Assembly (NCBI RefSeq): GCF_002554795.1
Contig: NZ_PDEQ01000003.1
Coordinates: 310,001-374,000, forward strand
Source: Longibacter salinarum
GTDB taxonomy: Bacteria; Bacteroidota; Rhodothermia; Rhodothermales; Salinibacteraceae
Direction: 5' to 3'
Length of the DNA: 64,000 nucleotides
Shown: one piece after another, positions 9,284-18,113 of the stretch
How the letters are laid out: every line of letters begins with the position of its first letter
Position numbering within the stretch: the stretch's first letter is position 1
Position numbers and translations under genes: made by a program
Notes under the pieces: model-generated
Told to the model about the DNA's origin: nothing
The model's input: only the letters and a program-made list of their open reading frames with translations
The model's database searches: none

Positions 9284-9886
9284 ATGCATCACCTGCGTTC
9301 CACATGGCTGAGCCGGATCGTGGTGGCCGTTCTGGTCGCCTCGATGGTGCCGTTGCTGGCGTTTCAAATGCCGGAGCGTACGTACCAGGCGGATCAGCAC
9401 GCGTCGTGGTTACGCTCCCAACTGTCGGTTCAGCTAGAGGCATCGGCTGCTTCGGCTGTTGACCGGGCGCTGGACATGGCCGCCGAGGAGTCGCCGGGTT
9501 CTCTCCGGGGATATACCGCGGCGTTTGCGACAGCCTACGAGCAACTCGTTGCATCGTCTCATGCAGCCGCCGACGTGCTGGAGGCTGATCGGCTTCCGTC
9601 GTTGAGCGCGCTGTTTGCTACCACCGATGTCGATGCAGCCACGCTGTTCTCGCATCTCCGCTACCGCGCGATGCAGGGGACGCCCCCGGCCGTTTTGCCA
9701 CGTTTCCAGGCGACGCCTTCGGCCCCTGTTCCGTCTGATTCTCCCCGCGTACTCGGCACCTCACCGGCCAAGCACTTCCCGCCGGTGCCGTGCATTGACA
9801 GCGCAGACGCCCTTTTCGAAACACCGGCGCGCGTCTGGAGCGTCCTTCTTCGTACGCTGTGGTCAGCGCAGCCGCTCGGCCCCTAG
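9284..9886 (+). CDS. Hypothetical exported or membrane-anchored protein
   Basis: A 200-residue frame with codon usage like neighbouring genes. It has an N-terminal basic stretch plus hydrophobic helix (IVVAVLVASMVPLLAF, residues 12-27), then an Ala-rich helical part with many small residues (about 40-120) and a Pro-rich tail containing one Cys. I recognise no domain. The hydrophobic segment could be a signal anchor. It is a single gene between the deiodinase-like gene and secD. A lineage-specific protein is the likeliest reading. Coding status rests mainly on codon use and the signal-like start. Confidence 0.62.
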   Translation: MHHLRSTWLSRIVVAVLVASMVPLLAFQMPERTYQADQHASWLRSQLSVQLEASAASAVDRALDMAAEESPGSLRGYTAAFATAYEQLVASSHAAADVLEADRLPSLSALFATTDVDAATLFSHLRYRAMQGTPPAVLPRFQATPSAPVPSDSPRVLGTSPAKHFPPVPCIDSADALFETPARVWSVLLRTLWSAQPLGP

Positions 9887-10240
9887 CTACCCCGCGTACC
9901 CGTCCTGGTACGCTATGATCGTCGATTGTCCCTCGAAGCCTCGGTTCTGGTTCGCAGAATCCGTGGGCGAGTACGTCATCCTCCTGCACGCACCCTTTGA
10001 CCTGCGTGCGGTTGTTTGAATGGCGTCCTGTCGAGCGTGCTCTTCACCTTTCATCGAGGTGCACGTCTCGATTCGTGCGAGCGGAGAAGTCGACACGTCC
10101 TCCCAAACACATTTCCGGGAACGTCCGCTACAGTTTGCCCGGCACCCGCGATATGATGGACGTCTGTGTCCATTGCCCAGGTGCGTCTCGGTGCAACTGT
10201 ACCCGACCTCCCACGCCATTTTACGAACAACCCCACGCTC
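9887..10240. other. Intergenic region upstream of secD
   Basis: 354 bp without a supported gene. It contains one small GC stem (GCACGCA / TGCGTGC near 9988-10011). Otherwise I see nothing definite. It presumably holds the promoter of the secD-secF-purA stretch. Confidence 0.5.
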
Positions 10241-12196
10241 ATGAAGGGTAACGGATTCAAAGTATTCACCACCATCGCCTTCCTCGGGCTTTGCCTGTGG
10301 TCGCTCTTCCCAAGTTTTCAGTCGTTCTACTATTCGCAGAAGATGAGCGACATGACGGCGGAGGAGCAGGCCGCCTACATGGACGAGAATCGCCAGAACA
10401 TTCAGCAGGCTCGGTCGGAGTCGCTTAAGCTCGGTCTCGACCTGCTCGGCGGCATGCACGTTACGCTCGAGGTGCAAACGGGCCAGCTGATCGGTCAGCT
10501 CGCCACGAACCGCGACTCCACGTTCGACGCTGCACTGAAAGAGGCCATCGATCGCTCGGAGGCCGCAGAGACTCCGGTCGTCACCGCGTTCGTTCAGGAA
10601 ATGGAGGAGCGCGATCCGAACATTCGCCTCTCGCGCTACTTCCGCGATGAGGACGATGGAATCACACGTCGCTCGGAGAACGATCAGGTCGTCTCGTGGC
10701 TTCGCGATCAGGCCGATGAGGCCGTCACGCGAGGCATGGAGATCGTCCGTAATCGTGTTGACCGCTACGGCGTGACCGAGCCGTCGATTCAGCGGAAGGA
10801 CGACCGCCAGATTGTCGTGGAGCTTCCGGGGATCGACGACCCGGATCGTATTCGCGAGCTGCTGAAGGGGACGGCACAGCTGGAGTTTCGCCTGATGGCG
10901 GAGCCCGCTCGCCTGCAGCAGGTCGCCCAGCGTCTCATTCAGTATTACGAACCGTCGGATAGCGCTCTCGCCGCTGCACAAACGTCGACGGTGGACACCG
11001 CGGCTGCCGCCGATGGTGCGTCTGAAGAAGGCACGGCTCTCACCGATGGCACGCAGTTGACCGAAGCGGACACATCGGAGCAGGGTACGTCGCTCACCGG
11101 GCCGGATACCGGCAGCGACGCCGCTGGCCCGAGTAACCCGCTCGTGGAAGCGGTGCAGCAGTTCCTGCCGCAGGGACGTCCGGTTACGATCGCCTGGGCG
11201 ACGGCGCAGGATACCTCCACGATCAACAGTCTGATGGCGGACCCCGGAGCTGCGCGAATCATCCCCGGCGATATCGAACTTCTGTGGTCGGCGGCACCGG
11301 TCGCATCCACGCAGAACGGGCAAGAGATCTACAGTTTGCTCGGCGTGAAGCGACAGGCCGAACTCACGGGAGACGTGGTTGTCGACGCGTCGGTTGAGTT
11401 CAGCCAGCAGACGAACGAGCCCAGCGTATCGATGACGATGAACGCCGAAGGTGCGCGGATCTGGTCTCGCATCACCGGTGCCAACGTTGGCAAACAGGTT
11501 TCGATCGTGCTGGACCGCTACGTGGTCTCATGGCCGAATATCAACGAGAAGATTGCCGGCGGTCGGACATCGATTACGGGTCTCGAGTCGCGCCAGGAGG
11601 CGCAGGACATCGTTACGGTGCTGAAGTCTGGTGCCCTGCCGGCGCCGGTCGACATCGTCGAAGAGCGGACCGTTGGGCCGAGCCTCGGTGAAGCCTCGAT
11701 CCGCGCAGGATTCATCTCCGTCGTGGTCGGGCTGCTCCTCGTTGCGCTGTTCATGATCATGTACTACCGGACCGCCGGTATCGTCGCCGATGTGGCGCTT
11801 CTCTTGAACGTGATCCTCATCTTCGGTGTGTTGGCCGGCTTCAATGCCACGCTGACGCTCCCCGGGATCGCAGGTATCGTGCTTACGATCGGTATGGCCG
11901 TCGACGCTAACGTGCTGATCTTCGACCGTATTCGGGAGGAGCAGAATGCAGGCAAGACGCTTCGAGCCTCTGTGTCTTCGGGATATGAGAAAGCGCTCAG
12001 CGCCATTCTCGACGCGAACATCACGACGTTTTTTGTCGGCGTGATTCTGTATTCCTTCGGCGTCGGCCCCATCCAGGGCTTCGCCGTCACGCTGATGGCC
12101 GGTATCCTGTCGTCGTTGTTCACCGCCATCGTGGTCACGCGCCTCATCTTCGACTACATGATTCTGGAGCGGCAGATGAAGGTCAGCTACGGCTGA
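10241..12196 (+). CDS. secD: Protein translocase subunit SecD
   Basis: Inner-membrane component that, with SecF, uses the proton motive force to pull preproteins through SecYEG. About 651 residues: TM1 near residues 8-27, then a large periplasmic part with SLKLGLDLLGGMHVTLEV, NRVDRYGVTEPSIQ and IVVELPG, then five C-terminal helices with GIVLTIGMAVDANVLIFDRIREE. Residues about 240-300 are a low-complexity Ala/Thr/Gly/Asp insertion in the periplasmic domain. ATG at 10241 gives the usual MKGNGFKVF start. The open frame upstream to 10166 looks non-coding. secF follows after 150 bp holding a strong hairpin. Confidence 0.96.
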   Translation: MKGNGFKVFTTIAFLGLCLWSLFPSFQSFYYSQKMSDMTAEEQAAYMDENRQNIQQARSESLKLGLDLLGGMHVTLEVQTGQLIGQLATNRDSTFDAALKEAIDRSEAAETPVVTAFVQEMEERDPNIRLSRYFRDEDDGITRRSENDQVVSWLRDQADEAVTRGMEIVRNRVDRYGVTEPSIQRKDDRQIVVELPGIDDPDRIRELLKGTAQLEFRLMAEPARLQQVAQRLIQYYEPSDSALAAAQTSTVDTAAAADGASEEGTALTDGTQLTEADTSEQGTSLTGPDTGSDAAGPSNPLVEAVQQFLPQGRPVTIAWATAQDTSTINSLMADPGAARIIPGDIELLWSAAPVASTQNGQEIYSLLGVKRQAELTGDVVVDASVEFSQQTNEPSVSMTMNAEGARIWSRITGANVGKQVSIVLDRYVVSWPNINEKIAGGRTSITGLESRQEAQDIVTVLKSGALPAPVDIVEERTVGPSLGEASIRAGFISVVVGLLLVALFMIMYYRTAGIVADVALLLNVILIFGVLAGFNATLTLPGIAGIVLTIGMAVDANVLIFDRIREEQNAGKTLRASVSSGYEKALSAILDANITTFFVGVILYSFGVGPIQGFAVTLMAGILSSLFTAIVVTRLIFDYMILERQMKVSYG

Positions 12197-12209
12197 CGCA
12201 CGGGCCAGA

Positions 12210-12245
12210 CTCATCCCCGGTCTGCTCATGCGGACCGGGGATGAG
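12210..12245 (+). other. Strong intercistronic hairpin between secD and secF
   Basis: CTCATCCCCGGTC (12210-12222) and GACCGGGGATGAG (12233-12245) form a perfect 13-bp stem with a 10-nt loop. No U tract follows, so a mRNA stabiliser, processing site or expression-ratio element is more likely than a terminator. Confidence 0.75.
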
Positions 12246-12346
12246 CTGCTGGCTGATCCGCACACCTTCATCCGTTGCATCCCGACGCGCGGCTGCACAC
12301 CCCGTGTCGAGAACCCGCTCCACCATGGAGCACAATCCTGACTCAC

Positions 12347-13258
12347 ATGCGCATATTTGAAGAAGCAAGTTACTCGTTCATTCCGAACCGCCGGATTGGC
12401 TACATCATCTCCAGCATTCTGCTGTTGCTGAGCATTGGCTCTCTTTCCACGCGAGGCCTGCAGATGGGCATTGACTTCCGTGGGGGTATCGAGATCGTCG
12501 TTGAGAACGTCGAGGGCCTTGAGGCCACCGATGTTCGCGCTGCCCTCGCAGCCCCCCTCGGGTCGGATCCGGAGGTGAAGACCTTCGGTGAAACCGGTCT
12601 CCTCGTTCGTACGTCAACGGAGTTGGCGACGACCGAAGCTGAAGAGCTCGTCATTTCGACGATCGAAAGTGAGTTCGCCGGTGCCCAACCGCAGATCGTG
12701 AAAACCGACAATGTTGGTCCACGCTTCGCTGAAGAACTGAAACGCGGCGCGTTGTACGCCGTCATGGGGGCGCTCGCGATCATCTTCCTCTACATTCTCA
12801 TCCGATTCGAGTGGCGATACAGCATGGGCGCGGTGGCTGCTCTCGTGCACGATGTCACGATTACACTCGGACTCTTTTCGATCCTCGCGGGACTGGTGCC
12901 ATTCTCTCTCCAGCTCGATCAGTCGGTGATTGCCGCGTTCCTGACGATTGTTGGTTACTCGCTGAACGATACGGTGGTCGTGTTCGACCGCGTGCGTGAA
13001 GTCTCCAACATGTTGAAGACGGAGAAATTCGATGTGATCGTCAACCGGTCCATCAACAACACGCTCAGTCGTACGGTCGTCACGTCGACGACGACGCTGA
13101 TTGTGGTCACCATCCTCTTCTTCTTCGGGGGAGAGGTGCTGAAAGGCTTCTCCTTTGCACTGATCGTCGGTGTGATCATCGGTACGTACTCGTCCATCTT
13201 CGTGGCGTCGCCGGTGCTTGTTGAGCTGCGCCACCGAATTGAGAAAGCCGCCGCGTAA
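12347..13258 (+). CDS. secF: Protein translocase subunit SecF
   Basis: Partner of SecD in the SecDF translocation motor. About 303 residues, beginning MRIFEEASYSFIPNRR, with TM1 at about 17-37 followed by the conserved GIDFRGGIEI block, a short periplasmic domain, and five C-terminal helices. They include VGYSLNDTVVVFDRVREV, the SecF proton-relay signature. ATG at 12347 is chosen because it opens directly on the family N-terminus. An upstream in-frame ATG at 12275 would add non-conserved sequence. It lies in line with secD and purA. Confidence 0.96.
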   Translation: MRIFEEASYSFIPNRRIGYIISSILLLLSIGSLSTRGLQMGIDFRGGIEIVVENVEGLEATDVRAALAAPLGSDPEVKTFGETGLLVRTSTELATTEAEELVISTIESEFAGAQPQIVKTDNVGPRFAEELKRGALYAVMGALAIIFLYILIRFEWRYSMGAVAALVHDVTITLGLFSILAGLVPFSLQLDQSVIAAFLTIVGYSLNDTVVVFDRVREVSNMLKTEKFDVIVNRSINNTLSRTVVTSTTTLIVVTILFFFGGEVLKGFSFALIVGVIIGTYSSIFVASPVLVELRHRIEKAAA

Positions 13259-13267
13259 CGATCTGCC

Positions 13268-13298
13268 GGGGGCGATGCGCTGACGCGTCATCGTCCCC
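13268..13298 (+). other. Hairpin between secF and purA
   Basis: GGGGGCGATG (13268-13277) pairs with CATCGTCCCC (13289-13298), a 10-bp stem with one G-U pair and an 11-nt loop. No U tract follows. A small GGTTGTGACAACC palindrome lies just after it (13303-13315). The role is unknown and resembles that of the secD/secF hairpin. Confidence 0.55.
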
Positions 13299-13355
13299 GC
13301 ACGGTTGTGACAACCTGCGCACTTCTATTCTATCTAAACGAACGACACCCACTTT

Positions 13356-14678
13356 ATGCCGGTCTCCATTGTAATTGGAAGCCAGTGGGGCGACGAAGGA
13401 AAAGGCAAGATCGTCGACCTGCTCAGTCAGAATGACGCCGACGTCGTCGCCCGCTATCAGGGCGGAGCGAACGCCGGTCACACCATCGTATGGGAGAATG
13501 AGGATGGCGAGGACGAAGAGTTCGTGCTCCACCTCGTACCCAGCGGCATTTTCCATCAGGGCGTCACCTGTGTCATTGGCAACGGCGTCGTGCTGGACCC
13601 GGAGGCCGTGATGGACGAGATCGACAAGATTCAGGAGCTCGGCGTCGACGTCGAGGGACGCCTGAAGATCTCGCACAATGCACACCTCATCATGCCGTAT
13701 CATAAGGCGATTGAGGCCGCCCGCGAGAAGGCTCGGACGTCGGACGACGGGGATGACGCGATTGGTACCACCGGCCGCGGCATCGGTCCGTCGTACACCG
13801 ACAAGTTCGCCCGAACGGGCATTCGGGTCGTTGATCTCCTTGACCGCGACGTTCTGCGGAAAAAGCTTCGCCGTTCAATCCAGGAGAAAAACCAGATTCT
13901 CCAACACGTTCACGATGCGGAGGCGCTCGACGTCGACCAGATCGTCGAGAAGTACGTCGAGTTTGACCAGCTCATCGACGAGTACGTCACCGATACGTCG
14001 GAATACCTGAACAAGCAGCTTGCGCAGGGCAAGCACGTCCTCGCGGAAGGCGCCCAGGGATCGCTTCTGGACGTCGACTTTGGCTCGTACCCGTACGTCA
14101 CGTCGAGCCATCCCACGGCGGGCGGTTGCTGCACGGGACTTGGCGTGCCGCCGACGGCCGTCGATCGCGTCATTGGGATCGCCAAAGCGTACTGCACGCG
14201 TGTCGGAAACGGACCCTTCCCGACGGAGCTCTTCGATGACGCCGGCAAGCGCCTGCGTAAGATCGGTGCAGAATTCGGCGCTACGACGGGCCGTCCGCGT
14301 CGCTGCGGCTGGCTCGATCTCGTCGCTCTGCGCTACACGGCGATGATCAACGGCTTCAACGAGCTCACCATCACCAAGCTCGACGTTCTGAGCGGCTTCG
14401 ATGAACTCAAGGTATGCGTCGCCTACCGCTACAATGGCAAGGAGACACGCCGTTTCCCGAGTGAGGCGCACACACTGGAGAAGATCGAACCCGTGTACGA
14501 AACGCTCCCGGGCTGGGATGAAGATATCACGGGCGTTCGCTCGTTCAATGACCTCCCGACCGAAGCCCGCGATTACCTGGACTTCGTGCAGGAAGAGATC
14601 GGCGTGCGCGTGAGCATGATCTCGAACGGTCCGAAGCGCCAGCAGATTATTCAGGCACCCGAGCGCAATCCGGCCTGA
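13356..14678 (+). CDS. purA: Adenylosuccinate synthetase
   Basis: GTP-dependent condensation of IMP and aspartate to adenylosuccinate, the first committed step to AMP. 440 residues, normal family length. The N-terminus carries GSQWGDEGKGKIVD (P-loop and catalytic Asp). GAQGSLLDVDFGSYPYVT and the IMP/GTP site TTGRGIGPSYTDK are present. The C-terminal half has TGRPRRCGWLDLVALR and LTKLDVLSG-like sequence. It lies 97 bp downstream of secF on the same strand and is followed directly by a hairpin terminator. Confidence 0.98.
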   Translation: MPVSIVIGSQWGDEGKGKIVDLLSQNDADVVARYQGGANAGHTIVWENEDGEDEEFVLHLVPSGIFHQGVTCVIGNGVVLDPEAVMDEIDKIQELGVDVEGRLKISHNAHLIMPYHKAIEAAREKARTSDDGDDAIGTTGRGIGPSYTDKFARTGIRVVDLLDRDVLRKKLRRSIQEKNQILQHVHDAEALDVDQIVEKYVEFDQLIDEYVTDTSEYLNKQLAQGKHVLAEGAQGSLLDVDFGSYPYVTSSHPTAGGCCTGLGVPPTAVDRVIGIAKAYCTRVGNGPFPTELFDDAGKRLRKIGAEFGATTGRPRRCGWLDLVALRYTAMINGFNELTITKLDVLSGFDELKVCVAYRYNGKETRRFPSEAHTLEKIEPVYETLPGWDEDITGVRSFNDLPTEARDYLDFVQEEIGVRVSMISNGPKRQQIIQAPERNPA

Positions 14679-14702
14679 TTCATCAGCACCACGTGATGCA
14701 AA

Positions 14703-14750
14703 AGCGCCGCTCCGGACGTTGAGTCTCCGGGGCGGCGTTCGTTTGTTTGG
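14703..14750 (+). terminator. Rho-independent terminator of purA
   Basis: GCCGCTCCGG pairs with CCGGGGCGGC (one G-U pair) around an 11-nt loop, followed by a T-rich GTTCGTTTGTTTGG. It begins 25 bp after the purA stop. Confidence 0.75.
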
Positions 14751-14775
14751 TTCAGGGTTCAGGGTTCAGGGTTCA
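14749..14775. repeat. Tandem heptamer repeat
   Basis: GGTTCAG is repeated three times and followed by GGTTCA, a 27-bp perfect period-7 run directly after the purA terminator. Confidence 0.85.
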
Positions 14776-14842
14776 TAGACTTCGAGGCAAACCAGCGTCG
14801 CACGGCCGTGCGACGGTGGCTCAATCAGTTCGGACCTTCAAA

Positions 14843-14908
14843 AACCTGTTCGGCAGACAGGATTCGGCTATCCAACCGTATGGACCTCCCGACGGTCGCT
14901 CCTCGCCC
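14843..14908 (-). repeat. Dispersed inverted-end element, truncated copy
   Basis: On the minus strand this reads GACCGTCGGGAGGTCCAT ... CTGTCTGCCGAACAGG and matches the right-hand third of the elements at 2981, 33563 and 45383. The left end is absent: no CCTGTTTGGCGGA-like sequence occurs within about 200 bp. Confidence 0.7.
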
Positions 14909-15103
14909 CGATCATACTGCTAAGGTATCGTGCATGGCGCGCTAGGTGTCCAATGCATTCGTTCCAACAAATAACCTTCTGTTGTACCGGGAACGTGACC
15001 CCTCTGTCGTTTCATTTTTCGAGCCATTCCCCGCGCAGATTATCAGGGTTCTATTCGCGAGTTCGTGCTCTCACGCTCTCAAACTCCCAAACTTTCGTTA
15101 GCC

Positions 15104-15175
15104 CCTCCGCACGTCCACACCTCCGCACGTCCACACTTTCATACGTCGACCCGTCCATCCTTCCACACCTCTAAT
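15104..15175. repeat. Short tandem repeat, period 16, decaying
   Basis: CCTCCGCACGTCCACA occurs twice in direct succession (15104-15119, 15120-15135). Degenerate pyrimidine-rich relatives follow (CCCGTCCATCCTTCCACA). Confidence 0.7.
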
Positions 15176-15248
15176 CGGATCGTCTTCCGCGTCGCAGCGT
15201 GCACGGTATCGTTGGATGCCTCCGTTCTTGTTCGTGTAGATTCCCAAC

Positions 15249-16661
15249 ATGAAAGCATACCGTCTCTCGGTCCGGTTGAAGCTGGGCCTGATCGTTTTCG
15301 CCGGTCTCATTGCGCTTGCCTCTCTCGCGTACACGCAGCGCCTCGTAGATCGTCTTCGGGACCGCGAACAGTCCGTGATCCAGCTCTGGGCCGATGCACA
15401 GGCGCAGGTGGCGCAGGCGCAGCAGCGAACGACCAATCCGTATCAGCAGGAGCTCAGCTCACTCGAGGCGTACCTGCAGGCTGCGTCTGCTGGCACGGTT
15501 GGAACGAGCGTAAATACAGCAGGCGGTACGGTGCGAGCGTTGTCGCCAGACGATGCAGCACGATTGCGAGAAGCCGTTGCCTGGGCGGAAACGATGCCTC
15601 CGACCGGGGAACTCAACTTCATTCTGAACGAGATCCTGGAGCCCAATCCATTTTCGATTCCAGCCATTATCACGGACTCGCTGCGCCAGGAGCCTCTCTT
15701 CTGGCGAAATGTGGATGTGCCGGAGTCGCTCGACGGTTTATCTGCATCTGACTCCGCTCGGGCCGTGCAAAAGCTGAAGCGGATGCGCCGCGAGATGGAC
15801 GCGACGTACGAGCCGATCCCGATACGAATCGATCTTTCCGGCGTGGAGGCCGCCGATGGAGCGAAGCTTACGCAGTACGTTCATTACGACGAATCCTCCC
15901 TCGTCAAAGAGCTCCGCTGGTTTCCCTACATCCAGCTCATCTTCGTCGGGTTGTTCATCGCCGTTGGGTACGTCGGTTTCTCCTACGTGCGCCGAAGCGA
16001 GCAGAGCAACCTGTGGGTCGGGATGGCGCGCGAGGCGGCGCACCAGCTCGGCACACCGATCTCGAGCCTGATGGGGTGGACCGAGATTCTCCGGCTGCCC
16101 GATCTGGACGAGGAGCAGCGGATGGAGGCGGTGGAGGAGATCGATAAGGACGTGCAGCGGCTCAACCGCGTGGCCGCCCGGTTTTCGGACATCGGGTCGA
16201 TGCCGAAGCTGGAAGAGCGAGATCTGGGGCCAATCATCGAACAGACGGCAGACTACATTCGTCGTCGTGCACCTCAGCGGGGCCGGCGCGTGACGATCAA
16301 GGTCGATATTCCGCATCCGGTGGTGGCCCGCGTGAACGAAGAACTCTTCGCCTGGGTGATCGAGAACCTTCTGAAGAACGCCCTGGACGCGATGGAGGAG
16401 GAGGGAGAGATTGAAATCACCGGTTTTGACGACGGGGAATATATCAATATTGACGTCCGAGACACGGGCTGCGGCATCGATCGACGGGAGTGGCGCAACA
16501 TTTTCCGACCCGGTTTTAGCACAAAGAAACGAGGCTGGGGACTCGGGTTAAGCCTGGCGCGTCGGGTCGTGGAGGAGTACCACGGCGGGGCGATTCGCCT
16601 GATGGAATCCGTCCCCGGCGAGGGATCCACGTTTCGCGTCGAGATTCCGCGTGCGAGCTAG
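15249..16661 (+). CDS. Orphan membrane sensor histidine kinase
   Basis: 470 residues. TM1 at about 12-30 and TM2 at about 227-247 bracket an extracytoplasmic sensor region of roughly 195 residues with no recognised fold. The cytoplasmic part has the HisKA H-box REAAHQLGTPISSL with His265, the N-box LLKNALDAM (Asn377), G1 DTGCGI (404-409) and G2 GWGLGLSLARRVVEEYHGG. All catalytic boxes are intact, so it should autophosphorylate. No response regulator is adjacent, so its partner is elsewhere. The gene is convergent with the sigma-like gene and sits after a repeat-rich spacer. Confidence 0.93.
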   Translation: MKAYRLSVRLKLGLIVFAGLIALASLAYTQRLVDRLRDREQSVIQLWADAQAQVAQAQQRTTNPYQQELSSLEAYLQAASAGTVGTSVNTAGGTVRALSPDDAARLREAVAWAETMPPTGELNFILNEILEPNPFSIPAIITDSLRQEPLFWRNVDVPESLDGLSASDSARAVQKLKRMRREMDATYEPIPIRIDLSGVEAADGAKLTQYVHYDESSLVKELRWFPYIQLIFVGLFIAVGYVGFSYVRRSEQSNLWVGMAREAAHQLGTPISSLMGWTEILRLPDLDEEQRMEAVEEIDKDVQRLNRVAARFSDIGSMPKLEERDLGPIIEQTADYIRRRAPQRGRRVTIKVDIPHPVVARVNEELFAWVIENLLKNALDAMEEEGEIEITGFDDGEYINIDVRDTGCGIDRREWRNIFRPGFSTKKRGWGLGLSLARRVVEEYHGGAIRLMESVPGEGSTFRVEIPRAS

Positions 16662-16812
16662 GATTGGTTGATTCAACCCGGGCACGACCAAGCCCGCGTG
16701 GCAGCGCCGGTGATGTAGAGACGCTCGGCCTGCCACAAAAACCGGGATATCGTCGCCGTTCAGGATGTGTCAGACAAGGGAGCACATCCATTCTGATACG
16801 ATGTCGACCGGC

Positions 16813-18069
16813 CTACGGAGTAGGGCGGATACGTTTGGCCAGCGAGTCCACCGCTGCTGGTGTCACGGCGACGAAGATATCGTCTCGATGCCGCCAAAGT
16901 GAGATCTGAGTGTCGTCGACCCGACGGGAGATAAGACTATCGGCCGTGTCGAGTCCCCTCGCGAGGTCGTCGTCCAGTTTGTCGATGCGTTCGACTCGGT
17001 CGATCAGCGCGTAACTGTAAACGTAGGTCGTAATGCTGGATGTGGTTGTGGTATCGGTGTACAAGATCACCGGGACCGTCGCGGAGTCGACGGTAAGCGC
17101 TCCGATACTCGTCACGCGTGCCCCGTCGATTGTTGGTATTTGTACGCTTCGGTTGAATCGATTCCCGATCACGGCTGCGATGGAATCCGGGTCGCTGGAC
17201 CGCACAAGGGGTTCAACGCCACTCACCTGGTGCGCGGAAAACTCCGTCAGCGATACCGACGCGGGAGGAGGGTCTGAAGTTGGCGTCGGTGTCAGCCAGG
17301 TGGCTGCGCCGTATGCGGCTGCACCTATCACCGTGAGGATCAAGAGCGCGAGGCCCGTGCGGCGGAGGTGGACGGAAATGCGGCGTTCCCTGTCCTTTCT
17401 GAGCGAATCAGCGTCCGGTTCCTCCCCTCGAAGACGAGCAGCTTCCCGCCGGACGAGTGCAGCAACTTCGGATCGCAGACGTGCGGGTGCTGGATGGTAT
17501 GTGTCGGTCACGTAGGCGGTCAGTACCTCCTCGAGACGAGCGTCGGGTAGCGCCGTGTCGATGAGCATGCGCTCGGGCCCGGAGAGGATATCGCGAAGCG
17601 CGGCACGCAACTCGCCGTACGCTTCATCCAGCGCCGTCTCGATGTCTGACGCGATTGTTTTTGCGATCGGAGCGAGAACGTCGTTCGTACGCGTGCCAGA
17701 GACGTACAGCGTCAGCAGGGCGCGCTCCTGTTCGCTGCAGGCCGCGAGAGCGACTGGTAGAGCGCGTTCCGCCACTCCGCGTGCGACTTCGTGCCGAAAT
17801 CCGCGCGTGTCGGCGAGCGACGGCTTGTCAGCGGCTTCCCGTACGTTCGCATCATCCGCGACGGGCATGGTGCCTTCACCGGCACGGACCTCGAGAATCA
17901 GTTGTACCAACCATGCTTCAACATCATCCGGCCGTTCCTCGACCGGTGTAGAACTCGCCCGTCGGTACGTCTCGCGAATCAGGCGCGGAGCCGTCTTGTC
18001 GCCAACGAGCACGCGGGCGATTGGATAGAGGGTGTCGATGTGCTGCGTGAGGGGCAGTCGGTCAGACAT
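16813..18069 (-). CDS. Membrane protein joining a degenerate ECF-sigma-like half to an anti-sigma-like periplasmic half
   Basis: 418 residues. Residues about 11-60 resemble ECF sigma region 2 (LYPIARVLVGD, IRETYRRA, DDVEAWLVQL). Residues about 104-158 resemble region 4 (LAACSEQERALLTLYVSG ... ETALDEAYGELRAAL), but the helix-turn-helix is poorly conserved. A basic stretch (225-237) leads into one TM helix (238-258). The extracytoplasmic part contains SSDPDSIAAVIGNRF and VQIPTIDGARVTSIGAL, the look of sensor domains found in transmembrane anti-sigma factors. I infer a membrane-held regulator, not a working free sigma factor. It starts 44 bp after the SAM-hydrolase gene, so co-transcription is likely. 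The similarity is by eye only. Confidence 0.68.
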   Translation of the reverse strand: MSDRLPLTQHIDTLYPIARVLVGDKTAPRLIRETYRRASSTPVEERPDDVEAWLVQLILEVRAGEGTMPVADDANVREAADKPSLADTRGFRHEVARGVAERALPVALAACSEQERALLTLYVSGTRTNDVLAPIAKTIASDIETALDEAYGELRAALRDILSGPERMLIDTALPDARLEEVLTAYVTDTYHPAPARLRSEVAALVRREAARLRGEEPDADSLRKDRERRISVHLRRTGLALLILTVIGAAAYGAATWLTPTPTSDPPPASVSLTEFSAHQVSGVEPLVRSSDPDSIAAVIGNRFNRSVQIPTIDGARVTSIGALTVDSATVPVILYTDTTTTSSITTYVYSYALIDRVERIDKLDDDLARGLDTADSLISRRVDDTQISLWRHRDDIFVAVTPAAVDSLAKRIRPTP

Positions 18070-18113
18070 GCGTCGCGGGAAGAGACAGGAAGCGGAGCGA
18101 TTCGGTTGGACGG

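Larger units (their letters stand above)
14679..15248. other. Repeat-rich intergenic region
   Basis: 570 bp without a supported gene. It holds the purA terminator, a heptamer tandem array (14749-14775), a truncated dispersed element (14843-14908) and a degenerate 16-bp tandem array (15104-15175). The promoter of the histidine kinase gene must also be here. Confidence 0.7.

Noticed and set aside
9887-11323. Long open frame on the minus strand opposite secD (478 codons)
   Set aside because: It lies antisense to a clear SecD and has no domain; such frames are common in high-GC codon-biased DNA. The same holds for frames opposite asnS (1732-3156), the acyl-CoA ligase (26639-27772), the metalloprotease (37086-38558), hmgA (38667-40109), hpd (40140-41093) and the M1 peptidase (51187-52440).
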